Positions 45,421-57,090 of a stretch of 64,000 bases of DNA are shown in pieces. The notes below the pieces were generated by a model. The model made no database searches. It worked only from the letters and a program-made list of their open reading frames with translations, and was not told the DNA's origin. This stretch comes from Brugia malayi (taxonomy: Eukaryota > Nematoda > Chromadorea > Rhabditida > Onchocercidae), in contig NW_025062475.1 in assembly GCF_000002995.4 (NCBI RefSeq), forward strand, positions 4,440,528-4,504,527, in the 5' to 3' direction. A program made the translations under genes and the position numbers. Numbering within the stretch: the stretch's first letter is position 1; each line of letters opens with the position of its first letter.

Positions 45421-47225
45421 TAAAATGGAAAGTTTTGTTAATTAAACAAATGTAAATATTATCTTTTCTCTTCTTTCTCTAACTGAGTATAAACGCTTAT
45501 TGCTTAAATTTCGATATTACTTGTCATTTTCGTATATATCGGTGACTTTTTTCATAATGACTCATGTAAGTCCTTCACAATTCACAGTGTTAGGAATTTC
45601 AGACGGTCAAAGGTCATGGTGACGTTTAAGTATAGTGATACGATTATTTTTTAGATATAATTGTTCTGATAGAAACATGTCGCAAAGCTACAATTATTCA
45701 AATAGTTACTCTTGGAGAGATTAAATTAAAGTTAAATTTTACCTTAATTTAATACATGAACAGTTTTTGGATTATACAATTTTTAGAGCAATAAATCATA
45801 AAATTCCTCAGTCTGCTTCATAAATAAATTTGAAAGCTGAAACTTGTTGAAATTTTATTATCAAAAAACTTTAGTTAGTTAACGTAAATGTCTCGTTTCA
45901 CAATCAAAATTTCATCGTTCAAAAAATTAATTCTGTTATTTTCTAAAAAATGAAACCAAGTATTACTCATTACATTTAATAATATAAGAAATTCGTGTAA
46001 TTTCGATTTATAAATTGATTCATTCTTTTTTATAAAAAAAAAAAATTTATGCAAGAGTTAGTATCCAAATATAAACAAACTTCATTTTTTTTTCTTTTTG
46101 TATTTTTTCGAAAAACAAGAAGAGTATATATCAAAATTATGATTTTTTTTACAGATTATAATGTAATTTCATTTGATAATATATAATAGGAGAGGGAAAC
46201 ATCACCATTCTATCATATATAATAATTTAATGAAAGAATTGATTTCAAATATGGACATTACCCTTAATCGATATTTCTATTAAAAAATTTCAATTACCGA
46301 TTTTAAAATCAGTGTTTTGCATATATATGCAATATACGTATTGCTTTTTTTTATTCATCCATATATCATAATTTTGAATTGCTTGAATCAATTTCTTTGC
46401 TCATTTTTCAATAAACTTAATTTTATGTTTTGCGTTTTGAAATTTAAAAAAAAAAAAAAAAAAATTGAATTGAATGCTTTAAATAAATAAAAGGTAAATC
46501 TTTTCACTAAATTTTAGAAGACAAATCTTTTCGATTTTTCAAAAATAAATTTTATCAGTGAATGATTCACATACATGTAAAAAAGGAAAAAAAAAAAAGT
46601 GAGATGATTTGTTGATGTTAGTTATTCAATTACAATCACATAATAATGGATGATTAAGCATTCGCTCTTTCCTTTCCTTCATATTTTTTTCCTTTTCCTT
46701 TCTTTTTAACAAATTTTAGCAAATTTCATTTTTGTCAGGTAAAAGCAATTATTTCTGTTAGGTAAGATTAATAATGAATAGATCAAAGGAAGGTTTAGCC
46801 TGTTGAGCTATCTGATTTAAAACAAAATCAATTTCAACTCTTCACATTTTAAGCTTTATCATCGATCATTTCTGCTAGCCAACAATCAAAATGTGAAATA
46901 GTCATAACACATTGCATGAGAGCAGCAACCGGAATTATCCGGTCATCTGTTTGTCCACTCAGTATAACCTTCCACAGGAATTCATACACCGGACACACCT
47001 CTCGATGATCCGTTATTATCTAAACCAATTCAGTTTTCTTTCTCATTTTCTGTCCATCGTTATACTCTCGATCCACTCGTCATTTATTTGCTTATTTAGC
47101 TGAATATTTCATAGAAAATTCACATACATTCCAATTTCCTCTGTGATACATACAATCAGTGAATAATTTCGTAATTTCATTCAGTTGTACACCGTTTTCT
47201 GTTAAATCTCTTCTTTTTTTCCGGT
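45275..47225. promoter_or_regulatory. cluster of ACCGGA/TCCGGT motifs upstream of a membrane-protein gene
   Basis: Six exact copies of ACCGGA or its reverse complement lie in under 2 kb: 45275-45280, 45286-45291, 46928-46933, 46938-46943, 46988-46993 and 47220-47225. The pair at 46928-46943 forms a perfect inverted repeat with an ATTA spacer. The core GGAA/GGAT would suit ETS-type factors. The nearest gene is the one starting at 47953. The regulatory role is inferred. Confidence 0.35.
45604..45616 (+). promoter_or_regulatory. DR1-type nuclear hormone receptor site
   Basis: CGGTCA, A spacer, AGGTCA: a direct repeat of the AGGTCA half-site with a one-base gap and one mismatch. This is the classical HNF4/RXR-type element. 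It lies 2.3 kb upstream of the 47953 start codon. Confidence 0.35.
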
Positions 47226-47952
47226 AATAGTTAATGATAATTCAATAACAGCAATTAACAATAGTGATAATAATAATAAATAATAACAATGAATAATAAT
47301 AATAATAATAATAATGATAGAACAGTGATGAGGACAGTAGTAAAAATGACAATAGTAAAGAGAAAAGAAGTTTTGCGAACAGAATTTTCAACTTTTGATT
47401 TTCTTTTTCGAAAATATTTCGATTTCACGAATCTCATTTTAACGTATACGAATTGGCAGCAGTTTCCATTTCCAATTATTTACCACTTTTATTCTGAATC
47501 AATTTTAGAAATTCGAATATCTACGCTATAAATGAAGTGATGATTTATCGTTCTATAAAGTAATCGATGGCTCTCATTCAGTTACGTGAATTAGGTAATT
47601 TCCACGTTATTTTCGACAGAGTAAATCATTGGCCTTTTCTTCTAATACTGAAATAGTTTTTCTGCTTTTCTTAAGTCAAATTAAGTAAGTTGTGATGACA
47701 TATTGTGATAACAGATATTGTCTATCTGACATATCCATCTAAAGTGATGTATGTGTCCATTTGCTTTTAATATTAAATTTTTATTCGGTTATTATGCCAT
47801 GAAATGCAAATTTATTTGCAACAGACAGCAAAGGTAATTTTATGACTAAAAATCCAATGGTAAAAACTTCAATTTTTTTCGTTAAAATTTATATTCAAGA
47901 ATTTTTATAGCATGGAAAAACAATATTGATCAAAAATAAAAGCGACAAAATC

Positions 47953-49760
47953 ATGTCAGTGGATAAGACAATTGAGGAGCTAAGCTATACCTTGACTCAG
48001 TTAGGTAACCTGGTGGGTCATATTAATTCACAAATTGGACAACTTGCATCCAGGTCAAGTTTTTTTCTTCATCTCCCTCTATCCTGCGTTTAATTTATAC
48101 CGCTATATATTTTAGTATTTCTTTATTGCTTTTTTTTCTTAAATTATATTGATTTTTTATTATTTTTTTTAGGATTAATTTAACATTAGATACATTCGAT
48201 CATTCGGTAGCAGGCATAGCAATTGATGCAGAAATTATGTCAACTCACGTTGCTAATACTATATCACAGGTAACTATCAGTATTTATTACATTATTAAAT
48301 TCAGAAAGGTCTAAAAATTTGGATTTTGACATTTAGCATTTTCATATTAAATTTAGCCTAATTTTACTATCAAGTTCAAAAAACTTAATTGTTGAACTTA
48401 ATAATTTAAACATTACAGATTAATTACAGGTACCAAACGGTTGGTTGCTTTATTTGTTGCTTTTGACGATAATTGTTGTATTTTTGCTACTATCGGTTAC
48501 ATTAATATTAGGCACAATAAAAAGAAGTTTTGATGTGTATGAATTGTTCAAGAAACTTTCCACTTCTGATTTCGGTTAGTAATATGTAAATTTCCATTTT
48601 TTTTTCTTAAAAATCATTTCTGGAATTTTAATTTTCTTTTTTTCCAAGCACTTGATATTTTCAAGCTGTATTTTGCTAAAATGAATTCAAGCATCAAGCG
48701 TTATTTTTATTAGCTAAATGAAGCAATAGCATCAAAAGCTCCTTTTTATTTACTTTTCATTCAAAATTTTGTTTACAACAGCCTAAGCTAACCAAATAAA
48801 TGATTGCTATGTAAATAATTGGCACAAAATTCCATTGAAAATTTCATTTGATGATAGGATGATATAACTTAATTATTTAGCAATTACAAATTATATTTTA
48901 TGTGACATATACAACAATTTTTCCATTAATTTCAATAAATTTTCCAATTTTTTCGTAAAAAAAATATTGATTTATAATAAGCAAAAAAGAAAAAAATGAA
49001 AACAATTAATGACATTAAGAAGCAGGTCATTCTTATGGTCATGGACAGTATAGATTAGGGTCGAATGATGTCGTCAAACAAGATCATATCTCAATATCCA
49101 TGGATATGGAACATGAACCGAGACGAGTTGGTCGAGAAATTAATGGTGACATTAAAAAACGAAGTCTGTTGTGATTTTTCATTTTTCTTTTTTTTTTTCT
49201 CTTCTTTTATAATTTAAATTTTAATTCAAAATTTGATTTACTTATGTATTGAGATTGAATGCAGCAGCCAAAAAATGAAATTAAATAAAAAATAAAATAA
49301 AAACTTATGAAAATGTGCTATAATTTATATTTGTTGCAAAAAGATAATGTTAAAGTTTTTTTTTCTTTTTTTAGTTCTAATAATTAATATTAAAATAAAT
49401 AGAAATAATTAGTGAAAACAGTTTGATTAATTAAAAAACTGGTGTAAGAAAAAATGATTCATTTCAAAAATTGATAGTAAAGTATATAGAGTGGTATAAT
49501 GAGAAAATTTTAAATTTTCATGCATCATTTAATGGTTTAAAAAACGAAGATAAAGCCGAGAAAGAAAAGAAATATTTTAAAAAAAATATAAATATTAATA
49601 AGTTTTAGGACCACAACCAGATAGAACTCATAGATTGCAATATCGCAATTATGCATCATCATTCAACAATGACCAGTATCTTACAACAACAATAGTAACA
49701 ACATCCGACCCTTCAAACATTCCTACAACAACATTTACAAATAGTATTGCTCAAGTTTAA
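47953..49760 (+). CDS. small single-pass membrane protein, unknown family (copy 1 of a tandem pair)
   Basis: I do not recognise the family. Exons 47953-48053, 48173-48269, 48430-48574, 49026-49145 and 49609-49760 join in frame to 204 residues. Without the last splice, exon 4 reads on to a stop at 49172-49174 and gives 163 residues. There is no signal peptide. Residues 1-66 form a helical, heptad-like region (TIEELSYTLTQLGNLVGHI); the membrane helix is about 70-93 (WLLYLLLLTIIVV); then KRSFDVYELFKKL and a polar tail. The longer tail is rich in Thr, Ser and Asn and ends SIAQV. An acceptor-like TTTATAG lies about 43 nt before the ATG. The N-terminal block of exactly 66 codons, ending at a phase-0 junction into the membrane exon, matches the gene at 51794. 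Which C-terminus dominates cannot be told from sequence. Confidence 0.75.
49026..49174 (+). CDS. alternative 3' end of the copy-1 membrane protein gene (read-through of exon 4)
   Basis: If the donor at 49146 (AATG|GTGAC) is not used, the frame continues through GDIKKRSLL to TGA at 49172-49174, giving a 163-residue isoform with a short basic end. If it is used, the exon at 49609-49760 supplies a 50-residue tail beginning PQPDRTHRL. Both are open and in frame, so this is a plausible alternative-splicing switch at the C-terminus. Confidence 0.5.
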
Positions 49761-51793
49761 AACATTTAGATTGTTTGATAGAAATTTTACAAAATTATTT
49801 TGTCTCATTTACTCTGTTAGATAGTCAATATGAAGTCTGTTGGATAATTAGCAAAAGAAAATTATTGTTTTAGTAATTGAAATTTAGAAATTTGATGAAA
49901 AATTCAGCCATAAAAAAATTTAATCATAATTTATGATTTTAGTAGAATTTATGATATGAACGAACTTGTCAAATAGAATTAATTATTGCTGTTTAAATAA
50001 TTTAAGCTTGAAAGTTGTAGATAGCGAGGAAGAAAATATAATCTTAATTACATTACATTTTTATGTAGCAATTAAAAATTCAAATTAGAATAAATAACTA
50101 ATCATAATTTCAGTATATCCATATATGTTACTATTTGTAGTTTATTTACTTTGATCAACAAGCAATTAATAGTTGTTTACGTAATTTATTATTTATATCA
50201 TGAATACATTATAATCAATATTTAATTTGTTGATTTTTCTTCTTTCAAAATAAATGTCTTAACTTTTTTTTTTTACTATTCTCTTTAAATATCGTTAGTC
50301 ACTCTTCACTCTTTTCCACTACAATTTTTTTTTTTCATTTCTTGTTTATCTGTTTATCTTAAGGGAAAAGATTTTTTTTCTCTCACATTTTCTAGAACAT
50401 ATGAGATTACAATTTTTTTTATTCCATGTGGCTTTTTTTAATTCGGTTTTAAACTTGAGAAATATACTGACGCAATAGGCAATATATTGATACAGTAGGG
50501 AAATAGCACTTTATCACTGTTATCATTTCAAAAACTAGATTTTTTACCAAGATGATAATAAATGTTACAATATATTAGATTACTAAACATTTGAATATCT
50601 AAATTACCATTGTCTTTGTCTTTCTCTTACAACTATGAATTTAATCGTTTCAATTAGTCATATTTAAAAATGATCTCATTTTTTTTTTCTAATGGAAAAC
50701 GATTATTTAATTATTGTGCCTTCTGTTGTTAATGATATGATAGTGCCGGTGTTTCATTATTTTTTTCTTTAAAAAAAAGGAAAGGAAAAAAATTTTGTAA
50801 ATAAATATATTTTTACCTATTCTTTCCATATTATAACAGCGTTGAATTACACCATTACCTTAAAGAGCTACATTTCCGGAAAAACGAATTCTTTCAATTG
50901 TACTTCTCTCTGCTACTAACGCAGTTGATTAAAGGCAAATGATTAACAATAAATGAAATGATCGATTTGCAAATATTTTAGTACTGATGGAAAATCATTT
51001 TACGTGAAAAAAACATTTCAAATCTTCCAAGACCAATTTTTATCGGTAAGATATAACTAATTAATTTTACCTCATATGTCAGCAATTAAATTTTAGCAAA
51101 GATCAATAATTTAGAAAGAACTAATAGATCTGAAAAATTAGGCTAATGATTTTAGAAAAAAAAAAAAAGTGTGTTCGTGAAAAATCACTTGTGTTCATAA
51201 AAAAATTTCGACAAATATTTTTCTATTTAATCTTTATTGATTTCAATAAATTTTTCTTTAGCCTTACTGAAACAATCAATGATTAAAAACTTTGAAAAAA
51301 ATGAAATTGTATTAAGTGCAAATTACAATAATATTGGATTTTTTGATAGACTTGAAAAAGGAAACAATCAGTGATTGAAATATTTTTGTTAGCAGTAAAT
51401 TTTATTAGAAAGAAAAGCAACTTATGGTTTTTGCATGAGTAATTTTAAACAAAAGTTGAAATCAATTTAGAAAAAGAAAATTTTCTGTTTTTCCTATACT
51501 TCCAATTGTAGTAAATTTCTAATTTTTCATTTTGTCTTTTAAATTGTCTAAGTTAGTCTTATGGACTTTAGGCTAAAAATCTTTCCATTTTTATCATATT
51601 GTACAAAAATTTAATTTTATAGGGTAATAATAATTCTTTATTAATTAATTTGTGGAAATACTTTGCTTGTTGTTTATAATTTGGAAATGCTTCTCATAGA
51701 TCGAATTATGCAATAAGTTTATTTGATTTTGCATTTCAATTATTTCATATACAGAATTCTTTGATCACTAATTAATATTTAATTTAATCATAG
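49761..51793. other. intergenic DNA between the two paralogous membrane-protein genes
   Basis: About 2 kb, AT-rich, with no exon recognised. It presumably contains the 3' UTR of the first gene and the promoter of the second. Confidence 0.55.
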
Positions 51794-52423
51794 ATGACAG
51801 CGGATGATGAAGTCCGCAATATTCATTGGACATTGGGAAAAATACATCAAGCATTGCATCAAACGGACAAAGAATTTGAAAAGGCTCTTCCGCAAGTAAA
51901 TTATCTTTCGGCGAAATTGGAGCAAATTATCACAGATATAGCAAATGAAACAAATAATATTCGCAATGTAATTGTTATGACTGTATCAAATGTAAGTTTT
52001 TTTGTTTTTTAGGTTACTTATTATTGATAAGTGCAAATATCACTTGAAACTTACATATTATAAAATACTATAAAAATAATCGGAAATTTATTTCAGTTCC
52101 CAAATTACACCATATATTTGCTCACACTAGTTATCTTAGAAGTTATGGCAGGTATTATTGCAGTTGCACTTATCTATTCCATTATCATTTCATTTCATCA
52201 ACTTTATCACAAGCAGCTCATGTCATTTGATAAGAAGAGAAATGGAAAATTATTTCGAAAAAGTGATAAAAAAGATATACAGAAATATGATACTAAAGCT
52301 CTAATCTATTACAGTCCTTTGTTTACTTCAGCTGGTATGCCATATAATAAAAATGAAAAAGAATGCTGGATTGATATGCATAATTTAGATAATCAAAGAT
52401 TACTTCAGCGCGAAAAAGTTTGA
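51794..52423 (+). CDS. small single-pass membrane protein, unknown family (copy 2 of a tandem pair)
   Basis: Two exons, 51794-51991 and 52097-52423, give 174 residues. Residues 1-66 are a charged helical region likely to form a coiled coil (EVRNIHWTLGKIHQALHQTD onward). The intron falls after codon 66 in phase 0, exactly as in the gene at 47953. Exon 2 opens FPNYTIYLLTLVILEV and encodes the membrane helix (about 71-97), then a basic tail (KKRNGKLFRKSDKKD) ending QREKV. There is no signal peptide, so topology is uncertain. ATCATAG directly abuts the ATG and could serve as a trans-splice acceptor. The shared architecture and junction with copy 1 argue for tandem duplication despite low sequence identity. 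Function unknown. Confidence 0.8.
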
Positions 52424-52465
52424 TAATTATGAATGATGATCAGTTTGATAATTATGAATGATGAT
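52417..52465. repeat. 25-bp tandem duplication spanning the stop codon of copy 2
   Basis: AGTTTGATAATTATGAATGA and the next four bases at 52417-52440 recur exactly at 52442-52465. The first copy carries the stop codon TGA of the upstream gene. Confidence 0.9.
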
Positions 52466-53437
52466 ATGAATGATGATTAGCAATCAATTTTGAAAGTGTC
52501 CAAAATGATAAATTTAATTAATAATTTCACAAAATATTATAAGATGACCGAATTATTATTCAGATGAAAGAACAATTTTGTATGTAAATATATAGCCTAA
52601 AAATTTTTCGTCTGAATGATTTAATTTAATTATTTTTTCTTTTTTTTTTGTTGACACATCTAATTTCTATTTTCTTCTCACACAAAGATTCAACATACAA
52701 AGAGTTTTTCAAAAATTACAGTGATTTTTTTTTTCATTATGACTGTTACTTTTCAACAATATTTCAAGGAAAGAAAGATTTATAATTATGATTAATCGTG
52801 ATTTTATAATCAAATAGAATTCTTTCTTCATTGATTAAAACGATGCATTACCTGGCCAGTTTATATAGCCAGCAATAAATCTCTTAAATTATAAACTATA
52901 ATTTCATTTTTCATTTATCTAATATATTCTCTTATAATAGTATCATCTCAATATATCCTTTCTTGCCTTTATTTAATACAAATAATATGTTTTCCATTCA
53001 TTTCATTTGCTACCTTAATGTATTCCATGCTGTACTGAAATAAATTTAATAATTTGCATTTTTTTCTTTTCTTACATTATTTGTTGTAAAAATATTTGTT
53101 ATAATCTTTGTCTAATGAAATTCTTTTTTTGAGATTTTTTTCTTATTTTTTGTATTTATTTCTGTAATAAACAAATAGTTCCATGTCTCTTTAAAAAAAA
53201 AAAAAAAAATAATGTAATTGTTACTACTTAAAATATACAACTCATAATTTGCATAAATATCATAATAAATAAACTTGTTTGTTTTTTAATATAAACATGG
53301 AAATACATCTTTAGTTATCCAATGAATTAATTAGTAACGAATAAGGCAAAATTGACGTCCATGCGTCGAGTTTTTATGAGTTCCTTGTGAGATCAGATCT
53401 CCGCTACGCAGTGATCATTTCCTTTTATAAAATGAAA
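52424..53437. other. AT-rich intergenic DNA
   Basis: 3' flank of the copy-2 membrane gene. No coding exon recognised. A-rich and T-rich runs occur (for example A17 near 53193-53209). A more complex patch at 53350-53430 marks the start of the rearranged region. Confidence 0.5.
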
Positions 53438-54800
53438 TTAACGAAGTATAATTCCGCTTTCCATTACTGGAAAAATTCCTGCAAGAATACTTTTGAGCGC
53501 ATTACTACCTGCTATTGCAGAAGAACTTCTATCTGAGAGCTGACAGGGTTTTAAAGCTCGTAGAAGCATCACAAACATATCAGTTCTCAAGCAGTTGCAA
53601 ATAGAACGAAGTATTTCACACAACAAAAAATGGAATAGTATTTGCATATTTGCGCATTTGCATTATCAGTCAATTTAAATACTTTAAATCTTACATGACG
53701 CAGAATTTTGACATGTTCTCTTAATTGTCTGGGATTGAATATGTTTCCTTTGGTATAATATGGAATATAAATGACATTTTTTTCATTTAAGTTGCTGTCA
53801 CTTTTAGAGTATAATGCTGAAAACGTTTGAGGATGAAATTACTGCAAGAAAGCAATCTTGTTTCACAGATCAGAAAATGCATCTTTGTAACTGATATCAC
53901 GAATTCAATATCACGATATTCCAAATAAATAATAAAATAAATCTATTAGTCATATGATAAAAAATGTTATCAAATTTTAACATTTTGTTCTCACATTCAC
54001 AATAATCTCATTTTATCTTATAATCGAATTTCTATCTTCTAAATTGAATTGTTTTCATGCTAATCTTTTTTGTTATCTTATAATGCTTATACATACATAC
54101 ACTATTGGCTCTTATGTATACATTTAAACGTTGTAATGTCTAATTATTCAAAACCACTCCATTTTCCTACCTTTAAATAAACCCTTATTGAGGAGGGAAG
54201 GATTCTTTTGGAGCTTATTGGGATCCAACTGGAGTCTTCGAACCGAACGTTTTCTTCTTTTCTCAATTATTACTCAAGTATCATTCATTTATTGCTTTTA
54301 CTTAACAATATCGTGTTGTCGTAATACAATTGTTTATTCCAAACGCCGTCGTTCAACATGCATATGTTACTCCAATTATTGGACTTGCCGTAACTCTAGT
54401 AACTATTTTTTTGTATAATTTTTTTGATATTGCTGAATATAGTTCCCAGATCGTGACACCAAGAAAATTTGTCGAGAAAGTTAGATTGTCTTGATAGGTT
54501 AGCCAAAATTCTGAGTAGGTAGTCAAAAATATAGAGTAAAATAAGTAAAAGCAATAAATGAATGATACACTAATTATACACATAAAAACTATTAGGAGCC
54601 AATAATGTATCTATAAATATTACAAGATAACAAAAAAGATTAGCGTGTGAAACAATTCAATTTAGGATTGTGTAAGATATGTTTGTGATGCTTCTATTGA
54701 CTCTCAAGGTAAAAGTTCTTCTGCAATAACGCGTAGCAATCCGTTCAAAAGTATTTCTCCAACAATGGAGAGCAGAGTTATAGCTTTAGCAGTCTAACAT
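53438..54800. repeat. irregular inverted duplication with decayed coding remnants
   Basis: Segments on the left recur inverted on the right: 53461-53580 with 54677-54790; 54062-54080 with 54624-54641; 54103-54111 with 54596-54604; 54279-54304 with 54542-54567 (26 bp, exact). The offsets differ, so arms were gained or lost between blocks. The left arm on minus reads SSSAIAGSNALKSI...MES; the right arm on plus reads SSSAITRSNPFKSI...MES. Both frames are the same but broken upstream by a length change that is not a multiple of three. The centre (about 54310-54500) contains a further open frame, VTPIIGLAVTLVTIFLY, on plus. I do not recognise the source gene. It resembles an old head-to-head duplicated gene or a foldback element. 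Confidence 0.65.
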
Positions 54801-55683
54801 TTTTCCTTCTTATACAGGAAGATGATGAAAACTTATAATGGAGATAGTTGTTAACTTGTTCCTAACAACTCATCAAACTTGGTTATCTGATTGTTGTCTT
54901 TAATAGCTTCCCTTAGAACTAACTGCTGAGAGTTTGAATGAACGGATGACACTGAAGAGAAACTGTAAATTTTTAGAGCAGTGGTTTTATTTTTTCTTTT
55001 AAACATTTAGTCATCTTCACTGAATATGCGGCAGCTTTAACCTAATGTGTGAATCCATAGAGCTATTTTCAGGACTCCGTAGAATTCTGCGCAATTACGT
55101 AAAAAAATTGAATCTTTTCTATTAGGTATTCTTCATAATCGGTTTGAATAATCGGTTTCAAGATTTCTGCTAGAATTTAATGCATGCAAGACGAAAAACT
55201 ACTTTTATTTCATGGCAAAAGGGCTAAGCGAGGTGTGTATGGTGAGCAGTTCTTCTCTACCAGAAGTTCCTGGTTGTTTCTACCAAATCAGTCTTTGCTT
55301 CTTTTTAAGAAAAATTTTTACTTCCTGAGGATTTTACTGAGGATTGGTATTAATATATTGCTATGCAGATCAATCAAAACCAATATTAAATTAAGGAACC
55401 GGCAAAATATATCTGAAATATAACTGATAAGAGTTAATTCTATAATTCATAATATAATATTATTAAAACAAGATGAAATATTTCATAAAATATGAAAGCA
55501 TTTATTAAATCAAAACACAAGTTCTTTTCTTCATTATTTTTTTCACTGTTCAACACTCTTCAAATATTTATCTCTACAAGTGGAACTAGTTTCAAAATAA
55601 AAATCTCTCTTTGTAGATAAAATTTCAAAAAATTTCATCAACACAGATTTGTATTATAATTAATAACAGTCAGAACACGAAAA
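54801..55683. other. left copy of a segmental duplication (non-coding part)
   Basis: 55200-55320 is similar, in the same orientation, to 61265-61370; both contain GCGAGGTGT, then a GAGCAGTTCTT/GAACAATTCTT block and a GTTTTC-like block. Neither copy here keeps a long open frame. Together with the annexin remnant at 55684-55884 it indicates an old copy of the 61.2-62.4 kb segment. Confidence 0.5.
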
Positions 55684-55884
55684 CTAAATGATAAAAAAGC
55701 TAAAAATTAAATCTAAAATCGACTGTTGAATTTTATTTTCAACAATAGTAATTAGACAATCATGATATGAACCATTGCATTCTTTATTAATGTCTTCAAT
55801 CAATTTTTTCTTATAACTTTTCCTATATCTTTGGAGGTTGTCGCAATTTCTTTTTAGTAGGATGGTGAAAATTCTCTGCAACAA
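55684..55884 (-). pseudogene. broken copy of an annexin terminal exon
   Basis: The minus-strand reading contains SYKKKLIEDINKECNGSY followed by HDCLITIV. It matches the last exon of the annexin gene at 62211-62414 almost perfectly over about 27 residues. Upstream of this, the helix carrying SRSEIDLATISEAYM in the intact gene is scrambled, and there is no acceptor or companion exon nearby. The original stop is lost and the frame runs on for about ten hydrophobic residues to TAG at 55684. This is a truncated, unexpressed-looking duplicate. Confidence 0.85.
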
Positions 55885-57060
55885 ATTTTGATAGCAATTT
55901 ATGAATTACAAAAACGGTTCCTTAGAAAAATGCAATGTAAAACTTAATACTAGTTTATTGTCGATATGAATTTTTTTTCATCAAAGCATTTGTTCTTTTA
56001 AATATTAGCACGACTGGTGCTTGTCAAATTTACAAATGATAGTTTGCATAAATGCAACAACATGCAGAAATTGGAAGAGGCAATTATTAAGCCTATTAAT
56101 GATATAACATTATCTTATTTTTGATATGAATGCAAATGCACCTTTAATTTTGTATGGATTGTTTAGTAAGAAATAAGTCACATCTGCGAAATACCATTGA
56201 TTTGATTACTAGGATATAGTCGGAATGAATTGAATTAATCAGAAATGAACTAATATTCTTGTTAACCAAACTATGAAGACTAAAAACTAGAAGTTCTTAC
56301 AACAATATGCAAATTATTTGGTACAATATTGGATCAAAGAACACAGATAGTACAGATTAAAAATGTATTCAACCACCGATATTTGATGCTAACTATCATT
56401 TATGCTAATATTTCTTCATTTCTGCCATCCTAAATGTTACCACTGTTTAGCTTTAATTTCAAAATTAGCATCAAATCGAAATGACTGCGATATTCAAGCA
56501 CAATATTGCAATTCCAAGTTCTTTTTCATTTGGAATATATGGTGATAAGAAAATACCATAAACAAAATTGATAATAATTGCTCATACTGAGACTGTTTCA
56601 ATCGTTACCTTCTTGATTTTAATTAATTCTCATGAAATTAATGAAAAATAAGATGAATTGGAGCCTCACAAATGCGTTTCCTCGTCGCACGCTTGTGACA
56701 TATTTCATTATTTGTCACTGCTTTCAAACAGAGTTTCAGCTCAAATTGAAATTCTTTCTCAAAACGATAAAAATAGCAATGAATACATATTGGAATTGCA
56801 ACAATTGTTGAGGCTGAAATTTCAAAAATTTGCAAATTAATAATTGAAATTGGATTAGTGACACTACCCATGTAGTTTTTTAGTTTTCATCGAGAATCAA
56901 AAACTCATTTAACTGTACAAATAGCAAAATTGGGGTGTAAGAGAAAAAGTATGCAAAATAAAGCAAATGAACAGATTAAAAACTGTTTGAACCTTTGGTC
57001 GTTTAATTCCAATCAATGTGAAATAAAAGCTTCCAATCGAATATTTCTGTCATTGTAAAA
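55885..57060. other. region upstream of the zinc-finger array
   Basis: More complex than the bulk intergenic DNA, but no gene recognised. A frame without an ATG, open on plus at 56652-56840, reads like real protein (LSLLSNRVSAQIEILSQ and an LELQQLLRLKF end). It could be an exon or remnant, but I cannot place it. The rest may be promoter or decayed duplicate. Confidence 0.4.
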
Positions 57061-57090
57061 ATTCAGTTTTTCATTTTGCTCTTCATTTCA

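Noticed and set aside
46791..46830. tRNA-like string (GTTTAGCCTGTTGAGCTATC)
   Set aside because: No cloverleaf or T-loop could be drawn around it.
57076..57090. Start five codons upstream of the finger gene's ATG
   Set aside because: The codon is TTG; the first ATG is at 57091.
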